DNA of 64,000 nucleotides from Dechloromonas hankyongensis (lineage in GTDB: Bacteria; Pseudomonadota; Gammaproteobacteria; Burkholderiales; Rhodocyclaceae): NCBI RefSeq assembly GCF_022012295.1, contig NZ_JAKLTN010000006.1, forward strand, positions 28,197-92,196, written 5' to 3'. Positions 38,404-46,180 of the stretch are shown here, one piece after another; position 1 is the stretch's first letter, and every line of letters begins with the position of its first letter. The translations under genes and the position numbers were made by a program. The notes under the pieces were generated by a model that ran no database searches, had not been told where the DNA came from, and saw only the letters and a program-made list of their open reading frames with translations.

Positions 38404-39543
38404 ATGTTCCGTATCTCCCAATACATGCAGGAAATCGCATCGCCGACGCCGCTCGGTCCCAAGCGCAATCCGCCGGGGCCGGTGGTGATCTGGAACCTGA
38501 TCCGGCGCTGCAACCTGACCTGCAAACACTGCTATTCCATTTCGGCCGACACCAATTTCCCGGGTGAACTGACCACCGAACAGGTCTATACCGTCATGGA
38601 CGACCTGCGCGGCTTCAATGTGCCGGTGCTCATCCTGTCCGGCGGCGAACCGCTGCTGCGGCCGGATATCTATGACATCGCCAAGCGCGCCAAGGCCAAG
38701 GGCTTCTACGTCGGCCTGTCGTCGAACGGCACGCTGATAGACGAGAGCAACATCGACAAGATCGCCGAGTGCGACTTCAACTACGTCGGCGTCTCGCTCG
38801 ACGGGCTGGGTGCGACGCACGACAAGTTCCGTCGCCTGGATGGCGCCTTCGAGAAATCCCTGCACGGCATCCGCCTGTGCCGCGACCTCGGCCTGAAGAT
38901 CGGCGTGCGCTTCACGATGACCCAGGACAATGCCCACGACCTGCCCGGCCTGCTGAAGCTGGTCGAGGACGAAGGCATCGACCGCTTCTATTTCTCGCAC
39001 CTCAACTACGCCGGCCGCGGCAACAAGAACCGCAAGGACGACGCCCAGCACCAGCTGACGCGCTGGGCCATGGACCTCCTGTTTGACACCTGCCGGGATT
39101 ACCAGCAGCGCGGCCTGGAGAAGGAATTCACGACCGGCAACAACGACGCCGACGGCGTCTATTTTCTGCACTGGGTGCGCCGGAACTTCCCGGAGCAGGC
39201 GGCGCATGTCGAGGCCAAGCTGCGCCAGTGGGGCGGCAACTCGTCGGGCGTCAATGTCGCCAATATCGACAACCTGGGCAATGTGCACCCGGATACCATG
39301 TGGTGGCATCACACCCTGGGCAACGTCAAGGAGCGGCCGTTTTCGCAGATCTGGCCGGATACTTCGGATGCGCTGATGGCCGGCCTCAAGCAGCACCCGC
39401 GGGCGGTCAAGGGACGCTGCGGCGAATGCGCCTACCTGCAGATCTGCAACGGCAACACCCGCGTCCGCGCCCAGCAGATGAGCAGCGACCCGTGGGCGGA
39501 AGATCCCGGTTGCTATCTGTCCGACGAAGAGATTGGTCTATGA
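38404..39543 (+). CDS. nirJ: Haem d1 biosynthesis radical SAM protein NirJ
   Basis: A 379-residue radical S-adenosylmethionine enzyme. Cys36, Cys40 and Cys43 in RRCNLTCKHCYS bind the main iron-sulfur cluster, with SGGEPLL as the SAM-contact motif. A C-terminal cysteine set (CGECAYLQIC and a later Cys) fits an auxiliary cluster. NirJ replaces two propionate side chains of didecarboxysirohaem by oxo groups on the way to haem d1. The gene is monocistronic with nirN and separate from the main nir operon, but shares its type of regulatory box. Its stop overlaps the nirN ATG (ATGA). Confidence 0.95.
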   Translation: MFRISQYMQEIASPTPLGPKRNPPGPVVIWNLIRRCNLTCKHCYSISADTNFPGELTTEQVYTVMDDLRGFNVPVLILSGGEPLLRPDIYDIAKRAKAKGFYVGLSSNGTLIDESNIDKIAECDFNYVGVSLDGLGATHDKFRRLDGAFEKSLHGIRLCRDLGLKIGVRFTMTQDNAHDLPGLLKLVEDEGIDRFYFSHLNYAGRGNKNRKDDAQHQLTRWAMDLLFDTCRDYQQRGLEKEFTTGNNDADGVYFLHWVRRNFPEQAAHVEAKLRQWGGNSSGVNVANIDNLGNVHPDTMWWHHTLGNVKERPFSQIWPDTSDALMAGLKQHPRAVKGRCGECAYLQICNGNTRVRAQQMSSDPWAEDPGCYLSDEEIGL

Positions 39544-41111
39544 GCTGGAAAATCCTGATCCCGGCCAGCTTTGCCGTCTACTTCCTGTTCGGCATGGCCA
39601 AGCTGGCCGAGGCGGCCGACGTGCAGGCCAATTTCAAGCAGCACTGCGCCGCCTGCCACGGGGCCGATCGCCTCGGCGGGCTGGGGCCGGCACTGCTGCC
39701 GGACAACCTTGCGCGGCTACGCAAGCCGGAAGCCGAGAAGGTCATTCGCGAGGGGCGGCCGGCAACGCAGATGCAGGGCTTCGGCGACAAGCTGTCGGCC
39801 GAGGAAATCAAGGCCCTGGTCGATTACGTCTACACGCCCATCCTGCCGGCACCAGCCTGGGGCGAGAAGGAAATCGGCGCGTCGCGCATCGTCTACGAAA
39901 CACAGCCGCTGCCCGACAAGCCGGTATTCAAGGCTGATCCGCTCAACCTGTTTGTTGTCGTCGAAAGCGGCGATCACCATGTCTCGGTGCTCGACGGCGA
40001 CAAGCTCGAACCCATCCATCGCTTCCAGTCGCGCTTCGCCCTGCACGGCGGACCGAAATTCACGCCGGACGGCCGCTACGTCTTCTTCGCGTCGCGCGAC
40101 GGCTGGATCACCAAGTACGACCTGTGGAACCTGAAAGTAGTGGCTGAAGTGCGCGCCGGCATCAATACCCGCAACGCGGCGGTGTCCGGCGACGGCAAAT
40201 GGGTGGCGGTGGCCAACTACCTGCCTCACAGCCTGGTCATCCTCGATGCCGACCTCAATCTCAAGAAAATCCTGCCGGTGGCCGACAAGGACGGCAAGGT
40301 TTCGTCGCGTGTCTCCGCGGTCTATGACGCCAGCCCGCGCCAGAGCTTCGTCGCTGCGCTGAAGGATGTGAAAGAGGTCTGGGAGGTCTCGTACAACCCG
40401 CAGGCCGACGACATCCCGGCCGGCATGATCCATGACTACAAGTACAAGGAAGGGGCTTTCGTGCCGGGTTTCCTGAACCCCAAGCGCACCCAGCTTGACG
40501 ACTACCTCGACGACTTCTACTTCACCCAGGGCTATGACGAGGTTATGGGCGCCTCGCGCAACGACGCAAAGAGCGCGGTGAGCGGCCAAGTGGTCAATCT
40601 CGATGCGCGCAAGAAAATCGCCGACCTCGAACTACCCGGCATGCCGCACCTCGGTTCCGGCATTTCCTGGCAGTGGCAGGGCAAGACAGTGATGGCCACG
40701 CCCAACCTGAACGAAGGGCTGATCAGCATCATCGACATGAAGACCTGGCAGACCGTCAAGCAGATCAAGACGCGCGGCCCCGGCTTCTTCATGCGCAGCC
40801 ACGAAAACAGCCGCTACGCATGGACCGATTCGATGATGAGCAAGGAGTTCAAGGACACCATGCAGATCATCGACAAGGACAAGCTGGAAATCGTCGCCGA
40901 ACTGAAGCCCGAGCCGGGCAAGACCTTCGCGCACGTCGAGTTCACCCGCGACGGCAAGTACGTGCTGGCCAGCCTGTGGGAAATGGATGGCGCAATCATC
41001 GTCTACGACGCCGCGACGCTGCGGGAGGTGAAGCGTCTGCCGATGAAGAAACCGGTCGGCAAGTACAACGTGTGGAACAAGATCACCAAGTCGGAAGGCA
41101 CCAGCCACTGA
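39540..41111 (+). CDS. nirN: Dihydro-haem d1 dehydrogenase NirN
   Basis: A 523-residue paralogue of NirS: signal peptide, cytochrome c domain with CAACH at 36-40, then a d1-type propeller (RDGWITKYDLW, MPHLGSGISWQ, PGPGFFMRSH region and VEFTRDGKYVLASLW). NirN catalyses the last step, oxidation of dihydro-haem d1 to haem d1, in the periplasm and helps deliver it to NirS. The ATG at 39540 overlaps the nirJ stop. The open frame extends upstream inside nirJ but that part is noise. Confidence 0.94.
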   Translation: MSWKILIPASFAVYFLFGMAKLAEAADVQANFKQHCAACHGADRLGGLGPALLPDNLARLRKPEAEKVIREGRPATQMQGFGDKLSAEEIKALVDYVYTPILPAPAWGEKEIGASRIVYETQPLPDKPVFKADPLNLFVVVESGDHHVSVLDGDKLEPIHRFQSRFALHGGPKFTPDGRYVFFASRDGWITKYDLWNLKVVAEVRAGINTRNAAVSGDGKWVAVANYLPHSLVILDADLNLKKILPVADKDGKVSSRVSAVYDASPRQSFVAALKDVKEVWEVSYNPQADDIPAGMIHDYKYKEGAFVPGFLNPKRTQLDDYLDDFYFTQGYDEVMGASRNDAKSAVSGQVVNLDARKKIADLELPGMPHLGSGISWQWQGKTVMATPNLNEGLISIIDMKTWQTVKQIKTRGPGFFMRSHENSRYAWTDSMMSKEFKDTMQIIDKDKLEIVAELKPEPGKTFAHVEFTRDGKYVLASLWEMDGAIIVYDAATLREVKRLPMKKPVGKYNVWNKITKSEGTSH

Positions 41112-41225
41112 GCGAAGCGAGGACAGGGCGGCCGGTCTAACCAGCTGCCGGCAGCGCGCTGCGTTCGGCGCGGCACGGTATGCTGCCGATTTCCTGCCAC
41201 AGCTGACCAGACTGGAGAAATGCCG

Positions 41226-41684
41226 ATGAGCGAGCACTATCTTGAGGATTTCGCCGTAGGCCAAACCTTCGCCTCCGGCCGCTTACGGGTCGATGACGAG
41301 CAGATCAGGCGCTTTGCCGGCGAGTTCGATCCGCAGCCCTTCCATCTCGATGCCGAGACGGCACGCCAGACGATCTTCGGCGGCCTGGCGGCCAGTGGCT
41401 GGCATACGGCAGCGCTGACCATGCGCCTGCTCGTCGACAGTCCGTTCAGGCCGGCTGGCGGCATCGTCGGTGCCGGTATCGAAGAGTTGCGCTGGCCGCT
41501 CCCGGTGCGTCCGGGCGACGAATTGCGCGTCGAAAGCGAAGTGCTCGACGTGCGCCCGTCGAAGTCGCGCCCGGAGCAGGGCATGATCCGGGTGCGCACC
41601 ACCACGCTCAATCAGAACGGCGAGGCGGTGCAGGTTTTTGTCGGCAATCTGGTGGTGCGGCGCCGATCGCCCGGATCGTCCTAA
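41226..41684 (+). CDS. MaoC-like hot-dog domain dehydratase
   Basis: A 152-residue single hot-dog domain protein of the MaoC/(R)-hydratase family. The active-site segment FAGEFDPQPFHLD (Asp and His) and the FGGLAASGWHTAAL helix are intact. It probably hydrates or dehydrates an enoyl-CoA thioester, with unknown chain preference. GGAG lies 8 bases before ATG 41226. The ATG at 41220 would be too close to it. It stands alone after nirN and convergent to the haem-c GGDEF gene. Confidence 0.87.
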   Translation: MSEHYLEDFAVGQTFASGRLRVDDEQIRRFAGEFDPQPFHLDAETARQTIFGGLAASGWHTAALTMRLLVDSPFRPAGGIVGAGIEELRWPLPVRPGDELRVESEVLDVRPSKSRPEQGMIRVRTTTLNQNGEAVQVFVGNLVVRRRSPGSS

Positions 41685-41738
41685 AAAGCGTTGAAATCCG
41701 TGGCGCTGCTGGCTGGCGGGCACCGATAACGGCCTGTC

Positions 41739-43445
41739 TCAGGTTGCCGGCAACCAGCATTCCGTGTAGCGGCCGCCGGCGTAATAGCGGTAGGTGTGCT
41801 TGCCGGCCTCCTTGGCCCGGTACATCGCCAGGTCGGCCGCCTTGACCAGTTCGCCGGCATTTTCAGCATCGTCCGGGTAAATGCTGATGCCGACGCTGGC
41901 CGATACCTGCAGATCGTGTCCGGCGAACGGGACCGGCTTGCCCAGCAGGTCGACCAGTTTGCCGGCCACCATGCCGGCATGTTCGCGGTTGGCCAGATAG
42001 CGCAGGACGACCAGGAATTCGTCGCCGGCCAGACGGGCGACCAGATCACTTTCACGCGTTCCGGCCTGCAGGCGCAGCGCCGTTTCGCGCAACACGTTGT
42101 CGCCGGCGTCGTGGCCGTAGGCATCGTTGACCGCCTTGAAGCCGTCGAGATCGACGAAGAGCAGCGCGATGATTTCCCGGCTGCGCCGGGCGTCGGTGAT
42201 CATCTGGTCGAGCCGGTGGCTGAGCAGGCGGCGGTTGGCCAAGCCGGTCAGCGCGTCATAGTTGGCCTGGTGCCAGATGCTGGCTTCCGTCGCCTTGCGC
42301 TGGGTGATGTCGGCAAAGTTCACCACGGCGCCCGCCGTGCCGTCGCCGTCGATCGGATCGAGGCGGACTTCGACATGGAAGGGCGTGCCGTCGGCCCGGG
42401 CGAAAACGCAGTCGTCGCTGTGCAGGCTCTGACCCAGGCGCAGCGCTTCATGCAACTGCTGATTGGGCGCGGCGTCCGGGGTGATCAGGTCGAGGATGGG
42501 CCGGCCGAGCATGGTGTCGGCCTGCTTCAGCCCCAGCAGGCGCTGGGCGACCGGATTGATGAAGGTGCATTCGCCGTTGGCGGCCAGCCCGAAAATGCCG
42601 TTGCCGGAGGCGTCCATCAGCAGGCGCAAGCGGATTTCCGCCTGCCGGCGCTCCACCACTTCGCGGCGCAATTCGCTGGTGCGCAGTTCCACCAGCGCTT
42701 CCTGTTCGTCCTTGGCCCGTCCCAGGGCCAGCACCTGCTCCCGCCAGCGTGCCAGGGCAAACAGCGTCAAGGCAGCCACCAGCAGCCAGCCGACCAGATG
42801 CACGAGGACCGAATTACGCTTCTGCACACGCAGCGGTTCGACAAACGGCGCGGTATCGAGGGTGACGCTGATGCCGCCCCGGATATCGCCCACCCTGTAG
42901 CCCTGCTTGGCATGGCAGTCGAGACAGGCTTGCCGGGTGACCAGCGGTGCCATGAAACGGGCGACGGTCCGCCCGCCGATCTGCACCAATTCGGCCCGGT
43001 CTTTGCCACCGCGTTCGAAGTCCTGCAGCGCGGCGGTTTCCCAGGCATCAGCCAGATTTCCCGGATTGATCGGCTTGAGGCTGGTCATATGGACCTGAAC
43101 GCCGGTCAGTTCGCGCACCGTGGCGGTAACCTGGCGCGTCATGTAGGCCGGGTTGAGCAAAGTCAGGCGCATGCCGTTGAGCGTTTCGACGTCGCGGTCC
43201 GGCACGTCGAGGTAGGGATTGGGCGGGGTGTCCTCGGTTATCTTGGCATAAACGCCACCGTGCCGGGCATTCCACAGGCGCATGGCGTCCATCATGTGGA
43301 ACACCTCGCGGCCCTGGCTGGTGCTCAGTTCGAGCACCTGGCGCTGGATCGCGAACAGGTTCCAGGCCAGCGACGAGGCCACGATGGCGCTCCACAAGGC
43401 CAGTGGAACGAGCCAGTAACGGCGGTCAAGGAGAAACCTGTTCAT
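41739..43445 (-). CDS. GGDEF protein with periplasmic haem-c sensor and PAS domain
   Basis: A 568-residue membrane protein. After a first helix (about 11-32) comes a periplasmic DUF3365/Tll0287-like sensor containing CLDCH at 174-178, a covalent haem c site. Then come a second helix (about 213-232), a coiled coil, a PAS domain (about 270-385) and GGDEF (about 400-560). The signature reads AGDEF rather than GGDEF, a variation seen in active cyclases, and an RESD inhibitory site is present. It likely makes c-di-GMP in response to redox state or a gas such as NO at the haem. Ligand identity is inference. Confidence 0.88.
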   Translation of the reverse strand: MNRFLLDRRYWLVPLALWSAIVASSLAWNLFAIQRQVLELSTSQGREVFHMMDAMRLWNARHGGVYAKITEDTPPNPYLDVPDRDVETLNGMRLTLLNPAYMTRQVTATVRELTGVQVHMTSLKPINPGNLADAWETAALQDFERGGKDRAELVQIGGRTVARFMAPLVTRQACLDCHAKQGYRVGDIRGGISVTLDTAPFVEPLRVQKRNSVLVHLVGWLLVAALTLFALARWREQVLALGRAKDEQEALVELRTSELRREVVERRQAEIRLRLLMDASGNGIFGLAANGECTFINPVAQRLLGLKQADTMLGRPILDLITPDAAPNQQLHEALRLGQSLHSDDCVFARADGTPFHVEVRLDPIDGDGTAGAVVNFADITQRKATEASIWHQANYDALTGLANRRLLSHRLDQMITDARRSREIIALLFVDLDGFKAVNDAYGHDAGDNVLRETALRLQAGTRESDLVARLAGDEFLVVLRYLANREHAGMVAGKLVDLLGKPVPFAGHDLQVSASVGISIYPDDAENAGELVKAADLAMYRAKEAGKHTYRYYAGGRYTECWLPAT

Positions 43446-43527
43446 GCTGCACCGGAGATACGGCCGGAAGATCGGCTGGTGACTATCTAAGCAGAAAGGC
43501 GTAGTCAGTGCAATAATTTTGTTGATT

Positions 43528-43542
43528 TTGATGTTTTATCAA
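43528..43542. promoter_or_regulatory. FNR-like inverted repeat with 5-base spacer
   Basis: TTGAT-GTTTT-ATCAA lies between the divergent haem-c GGDEF gene and rluE. Half-sites match the FNR family exactly, but the spacer is 5 bases rather than 4, so binding is doubtful. Confidence 0.3.
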
Positions 43543-43610
43543 TGGCCGGCGGTCTACGGCCGATAGCAAATATCGGCGAAAATCGCGCTTTATCGTTTCC
43601 GTCTGCCGCC

Positions 43611-44183
43611 GTGTCCACCATCGTTTGCCTCAACAAGCCTTACGGCGTCCTCAGCCAGTTCACGCCGGAAGGCAAGTGGCGGGCCCTGGACGAGTTCATC
43701 CCGGTCAAGGGCGTTTACGTCGCCGGCCGGCTCGACGCCGACAGCGAAGGCCTGCTCATCCTGACCGACGACGGCAAGTTGCAGGCCAGGATCTCCGATC
43801 CGAAGCACAAGCTGGAAAAAACCTATTGGGCGCAGGTTGAGGGCGTGCCGGACGAAGCGGCGCTGGACCGGCTGCGGGCCGGGATCGAACTGTCCGATTT
43901 CACCGCCCGGCCGGCCAAGGTACGGCGCATCGACGAACCGCCCGGCCTCTGGCAGCGCGATCCGCCGATCCGTTACCGGGCGGCGATTCCGACGGCGTGG
44001 CTGGAAATCCGCATTTCAGAAGGCAAGAACCGCCAGGTCAGGCGCGTGACGGCCGCCATCGGGTATCCTACGCTGCGCCTGATCCGGGCCGCCATCGGCG
44101 CCCTGTCGCTGGATGGCCTAGGGCTCGGGCAATGGCGCCGGATCGACGGCGACTACCAGGATTTGCAAGGAAAAATCGAATGA
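43611..44183 (+). CDS. rluE: rRNA large-subunit pseudouridine synthase E
   Basis: A 190-residue enzyme of the RsuA/RluB family without an S4 domain. The catalytic motif is GRLDADSEGLLILTDDG, and LNKPYGVLSQFT and EGKNRQVRRVTAAIG are conserved. RluE converts U2457 of 23S rRNA to pseudouridine. A GTG start at 43611 is chosen because homology begins just after it. An ATG at 43542 is also in frame, and neither has a clear Shine-Dalgarno. Its stop overlaps the DUF192 gene start (ATGA). Confidence 0.88.
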   Translation: MSTIVCLNKPYGVLSQFTPEGKWRALDEFIPVKGVYVAGRLDADSEGLLILTDDGKLQARISDPKHKLEKTYWAQVEGVPDEAALDRLRAGIELSDFTARPAKVRRIDEPPGLWQRDPPIRYRAAIPTAWLEIRISEGKNRQVRRVTAAIGYPTLRLIRAAIGALSLDGLGLGQWRRIDGDYQDLQGKIE

Positions 44184-44623
44184 ACAAGACAGTGATCGCC
44201 CTGTTGGCCGGGCTGGCCGCGAGCGGCGCCGCCTGGGCGCAGAACGCGATGCCGATGATGGAACTGATGGCCGGTTTCCACCGCATCGAAGCCGAAGTGG
44301 CGGCGACCGACCAGAACCGCCAGGTCGGCCTGATGAACCGCAAGGCCATGCCGCCGCAGCATGGCATGCTCTTCGTGTTCGACCATGAAAACACCCATTG
44401 CATGTGGATGCGCAATACGCTGCTGCCGCTGTCGGTGGCCTTCATGGACGCTGGCGGCACCATCATCAATATCGAAGACATGCAGCCGCAGACCGAAGAC
44501 AACCACTGCGCCCGCCGGCCGGCCCGTTTCGCGCTGGAGATGAACCTCGGCTGGTTCGCCCAGCGCGGCATTAAGCCGGGTATGAAACTGGGCGGCATGG
44601 ACAAGGCGCCGCGTCCGCGCTGA
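44180..44623 (+). CDS. DUF192 family exported protein
   Basis: A 147-residue protein with a signal peptide (MNKTVIALLAGLAASGAAWA) and a DUF192 beta-barrel: RQVGLMNRKAMPPQHGMLFVF and CMWMRNTLLPLSVAF are the family hallmarks. DUF192 proteins are widespread and exported, with no agreed function. AAGGAAAAATCGA is the ribosome site. It is coupled to rluE upstream and ubiC downstream by overlaps of 4 and 1 bases. Confidence 0.87.
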   Translation: MNKTVIALLAGLAASGAAWAQNAMPMMELMAGFHRIEAEVAATDQNRQVGLMNRKAMPPQHGMLFVFDHENTHCMWMRNTLLPLSVAFMDAGGTIINIEDMQPQTEDNHCARRPARFALEMNLGWFAQRGIKPGMKLGGMDKAPRPR

Positions 44624-45153
44624 TGAAGCGTAGCAAGTGGCAGTCACGCCTGTCCGGCGATTCCTGCGACCCGATACTGCGTTCCTGGCTGCTTGAACCC
44701 GATTCGCTGACGGCGCGCTGCCAGCGCTCCTGTTCGACCTTCCGCGTGCGCCTGTTGCGCTACGGCAAGGGCCGGGCTCTGGCCGACGAGTCGGCGGGCG
44801 GTGCGGTGGGGCGCAACCTGGCCTGGGTGCGCGAAGTCGCCCTCGAATGCGACGGCACACCGGTCATCTTCGCCCATACCACCCTGGCGACCACGGGACA
44901 TGGCCGACTGACGCGCTGGATGGCACGCCTCGGCTCCCGCTCGCTCGGTTCGCTGCTGTTTGCCTATCCGGGATTCCGCCGCGGGCGGATCGAGTTTTTG
45001 CGGCTCGACCGGCGCCATCAGCTCTATCAGCGGGCAGCGGCCTTGTGCGCACCGCCGCCGGTGCTGTGGGCGCGCCGATCGCTTCACCGGCTGGGCAAGC
45101 AACAGGTCCTGGTGACCGAGGTTTTTCTTCCAAGCATACGCCTACTTGGTTAG
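44623..45153 (+). CDS. ubiC: Chorismate lyase
   Basis: A 176-residue enzyme that converts chorismate to 4-hydroxybenzoate plus pyruvate, the first committed step of ubiquinone synthesis. The fold-specific segments are LRSWLLEPDSLTARCQ, FRVRLLRYG, REVALECDGTPVIFAHTTL and the C-terminal EVFLPS. The ATG overlaps the DUF192 stop (TGATG). The tail ends in a leucine-rich stretch slightly longer than the E. coli enzyme. Confidence 0.9.
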   Translation: MKRSKWQSRLSGDSCDPILRSWLLEPDSLTARCQRSCSTFRVRLLRYGKGRALADESAGGAVGRNLAWVREVALECDGTPVIFAHTTLATTGHGRLTRWMARLGSRSLGSLLFAYPGFRRGRIEFLRLDRRHQLYQRAAALCAPPPVLWARRSLHRLGKQQVLVTEVFLPSIRLLG

Positions 45154-45208
45154 GCCTCGGTTAAGCACAAATAGGCCAAAAGGCCTAGCGCAACGCCAGA
45201 TTTTTGAG

Positions 45209-45236
45209 TTGACACAAATCAAATATTTGATAAAAA
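45209..45236 (+). promoter_or_regulatory. Probable sigma-70 promoter with a palindrome and FNR-like half-sites
   Basis: A perfect -35 TTGACA (45209-45214), 16-base spacer and -10-like TAAAAA (45231-45236). The spacer contains the perfect palindrome ATCAAATATTTGAT (45218-45231). TTGAC-ACAA-ATCAA at 45209-45222 is one base off the FNR consensus. Transcription would start near 45243, upstream of the riboswitch. Confidence 0.55.
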
Positions 45237-45310
45237 TTAAGTCGAGTGTGGTTTATTTGTCAAAATCACCAGAGGGGGATAGGCGTAGTCGCAAGGCGTG
45301 TCTGTTCTGA

Positions 45311-45408
45311 TCCGTAAATGGCACACCCGACCGAAAGGCGGGGTCGCAAAGTCACCGGTCTACCGGGAGAAGCCACGGCTTCCCCCCACGACAGCGGGAT
45401 TGCCGGAG
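45311..45408 (+). ncRNA. Cyclic-di-GMP-I (GEMM) riboswitch
   Basis: The leader contains the class I c-di-GMP aptamer landmarks in order: GGCA closing stem (45318-45321), a GAAA tetraloop stem (CCGAAAGG), the core CGCAAAG, the ACCGGTCTA junction, a variable hairpin (AAGCC/GGCTT) and the 3' GCGGGATTGCC ending with TGCC that pairs with GGCA. The ribosome site GGAG (45405-45408) directly abuts the closing stem, 7 bases before ATG 45416. This arrangement suggests control of translation by c-di-GMP. The direction (on or off) cannot be told from sequence. Confidence 0.82.
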
Positions 45409-45415
45409 ATTGTCC

Positions 45416-45979
45416 ATGGACGCATTTCGCCATGTTGTGCACCACTTTCTGATGGTGGTCCTGCTTGCCGTTTCCGGCGCCTGTTCAGCCGAGTTCGCCA
45501 ATCCCGTTGCCGAAGGAACACGCTGGGCCTGCTGGTATTCTCCCGCCCATCTGACCGTGCAGTGCCTGCTGACGCGTGCCCCCGAGAACGATCATCTGCA
45601 GCGTGCCGCCGAAGTTGCCAGCCGTATCGACCGCCGCTTGCCGGCCCTGGTCAAGATGATCTGGGGCAGTCCCGAGAAACTGGCCGGTACCCACATCAGC
45701 ATTCCGCTGATGAACGTTCCTTTTAAAATGACTTTCGTTAGCGTGCTGGCCAAGTCGGTCATGTGTGGCTCGCGGCTCGACTGCTCGGTGCATTTCGACG
45801 GCAATGCTGACGGCATGGCGCCGGTCCGGGCGGCGGCGCTGGAGTCGGGCAGCAGCGAAGCCGAGGTGATGGCCGAAATGAATGCTCAGGGACTCAAACT
45901 GGCGCAGGCGGAAGCCGAACCGCGCTATGTCGAACCGGCACCGGTCAAGAAGGTGCGGCGCGGCATGTTCGCCGGCTAA
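45416..45979 (+). CDS. Secreted protein of unknown function under a c-di-GMP riboswitch
   Basis: A 187-residue protein with a signal peptide (LMVVLLAVSGACSA) and no family that can be recognised. The mature part has two cysteine pairs (WACWYSPAHLTVQC and MCGSRLDC), a central helical region (AAEVASRIDRRLPALVKMIWG) and a charged tail (VKKVRRG). The start at 45416 is fixed by GGAG 7 bases upstream, next to the riboswitch. As c-di-GMP-I targets are often adhesins, pilus or matrix proteins, a surface role is plausible but unproven. A strong terminator follows at 46031-46065. Confidence 0.75.
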   Translation: MDAFRHVVHHFLMVVLLAVSGACSAEFANPVAEGTRWACWYSPAHLTVQCLLTRAPENDHLQRAAEVASRIDRRLPALVKMIWGSPEKLAGTHISIPLMNVPFKMTFVSVLAKSVMCGSRLDCSVHFDGNADGMAPVRAAALESGSSEAEVMAEMNAQGLKLAQAEAEPRYVEPAPVKKVRRGMFAG

Positions 45980-46030
45980 CGAGCTGACCGATAGAGAGTT
46001 CTCCGCCCGCTGCGGCGCCAGGCCGGGAGC

Positions 46031-46065
46031 AAAAACATGGGGAGCGCACGGCTCCCCATGTTTTT
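46031..46065. terminator. Strong bidirectional terminator
   Basis: AAAAACATGGGGAGC, loop GCACG, GCTCCCCATGTTTTT: 15 perfect base pairs with T5 on both strands. It serves the secreted-protein gene and sits 116 bases past the hybrid kinase stop. Confidence 0.88.
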
Positions 46066-46180
46066 GGGCTTTACCGATTCTGCCGTCGGCGTAGTTTCGT
46101 GGCGGCACTCCTGCTGTGCCATCGGTTGACTGCCCCATGGCCGCGGCGCGCCGTGAAGGATCGACGCCGTACGCCTGAAA

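Noticed and set aside
42034..42048. AGDEF signature taken as an inactive cyclase
   Set aside because: The glycine-to-alanine change at the first position is compatible with activity in the family and the inhibitory RxxD site is kept, so inactivity is not claimed.
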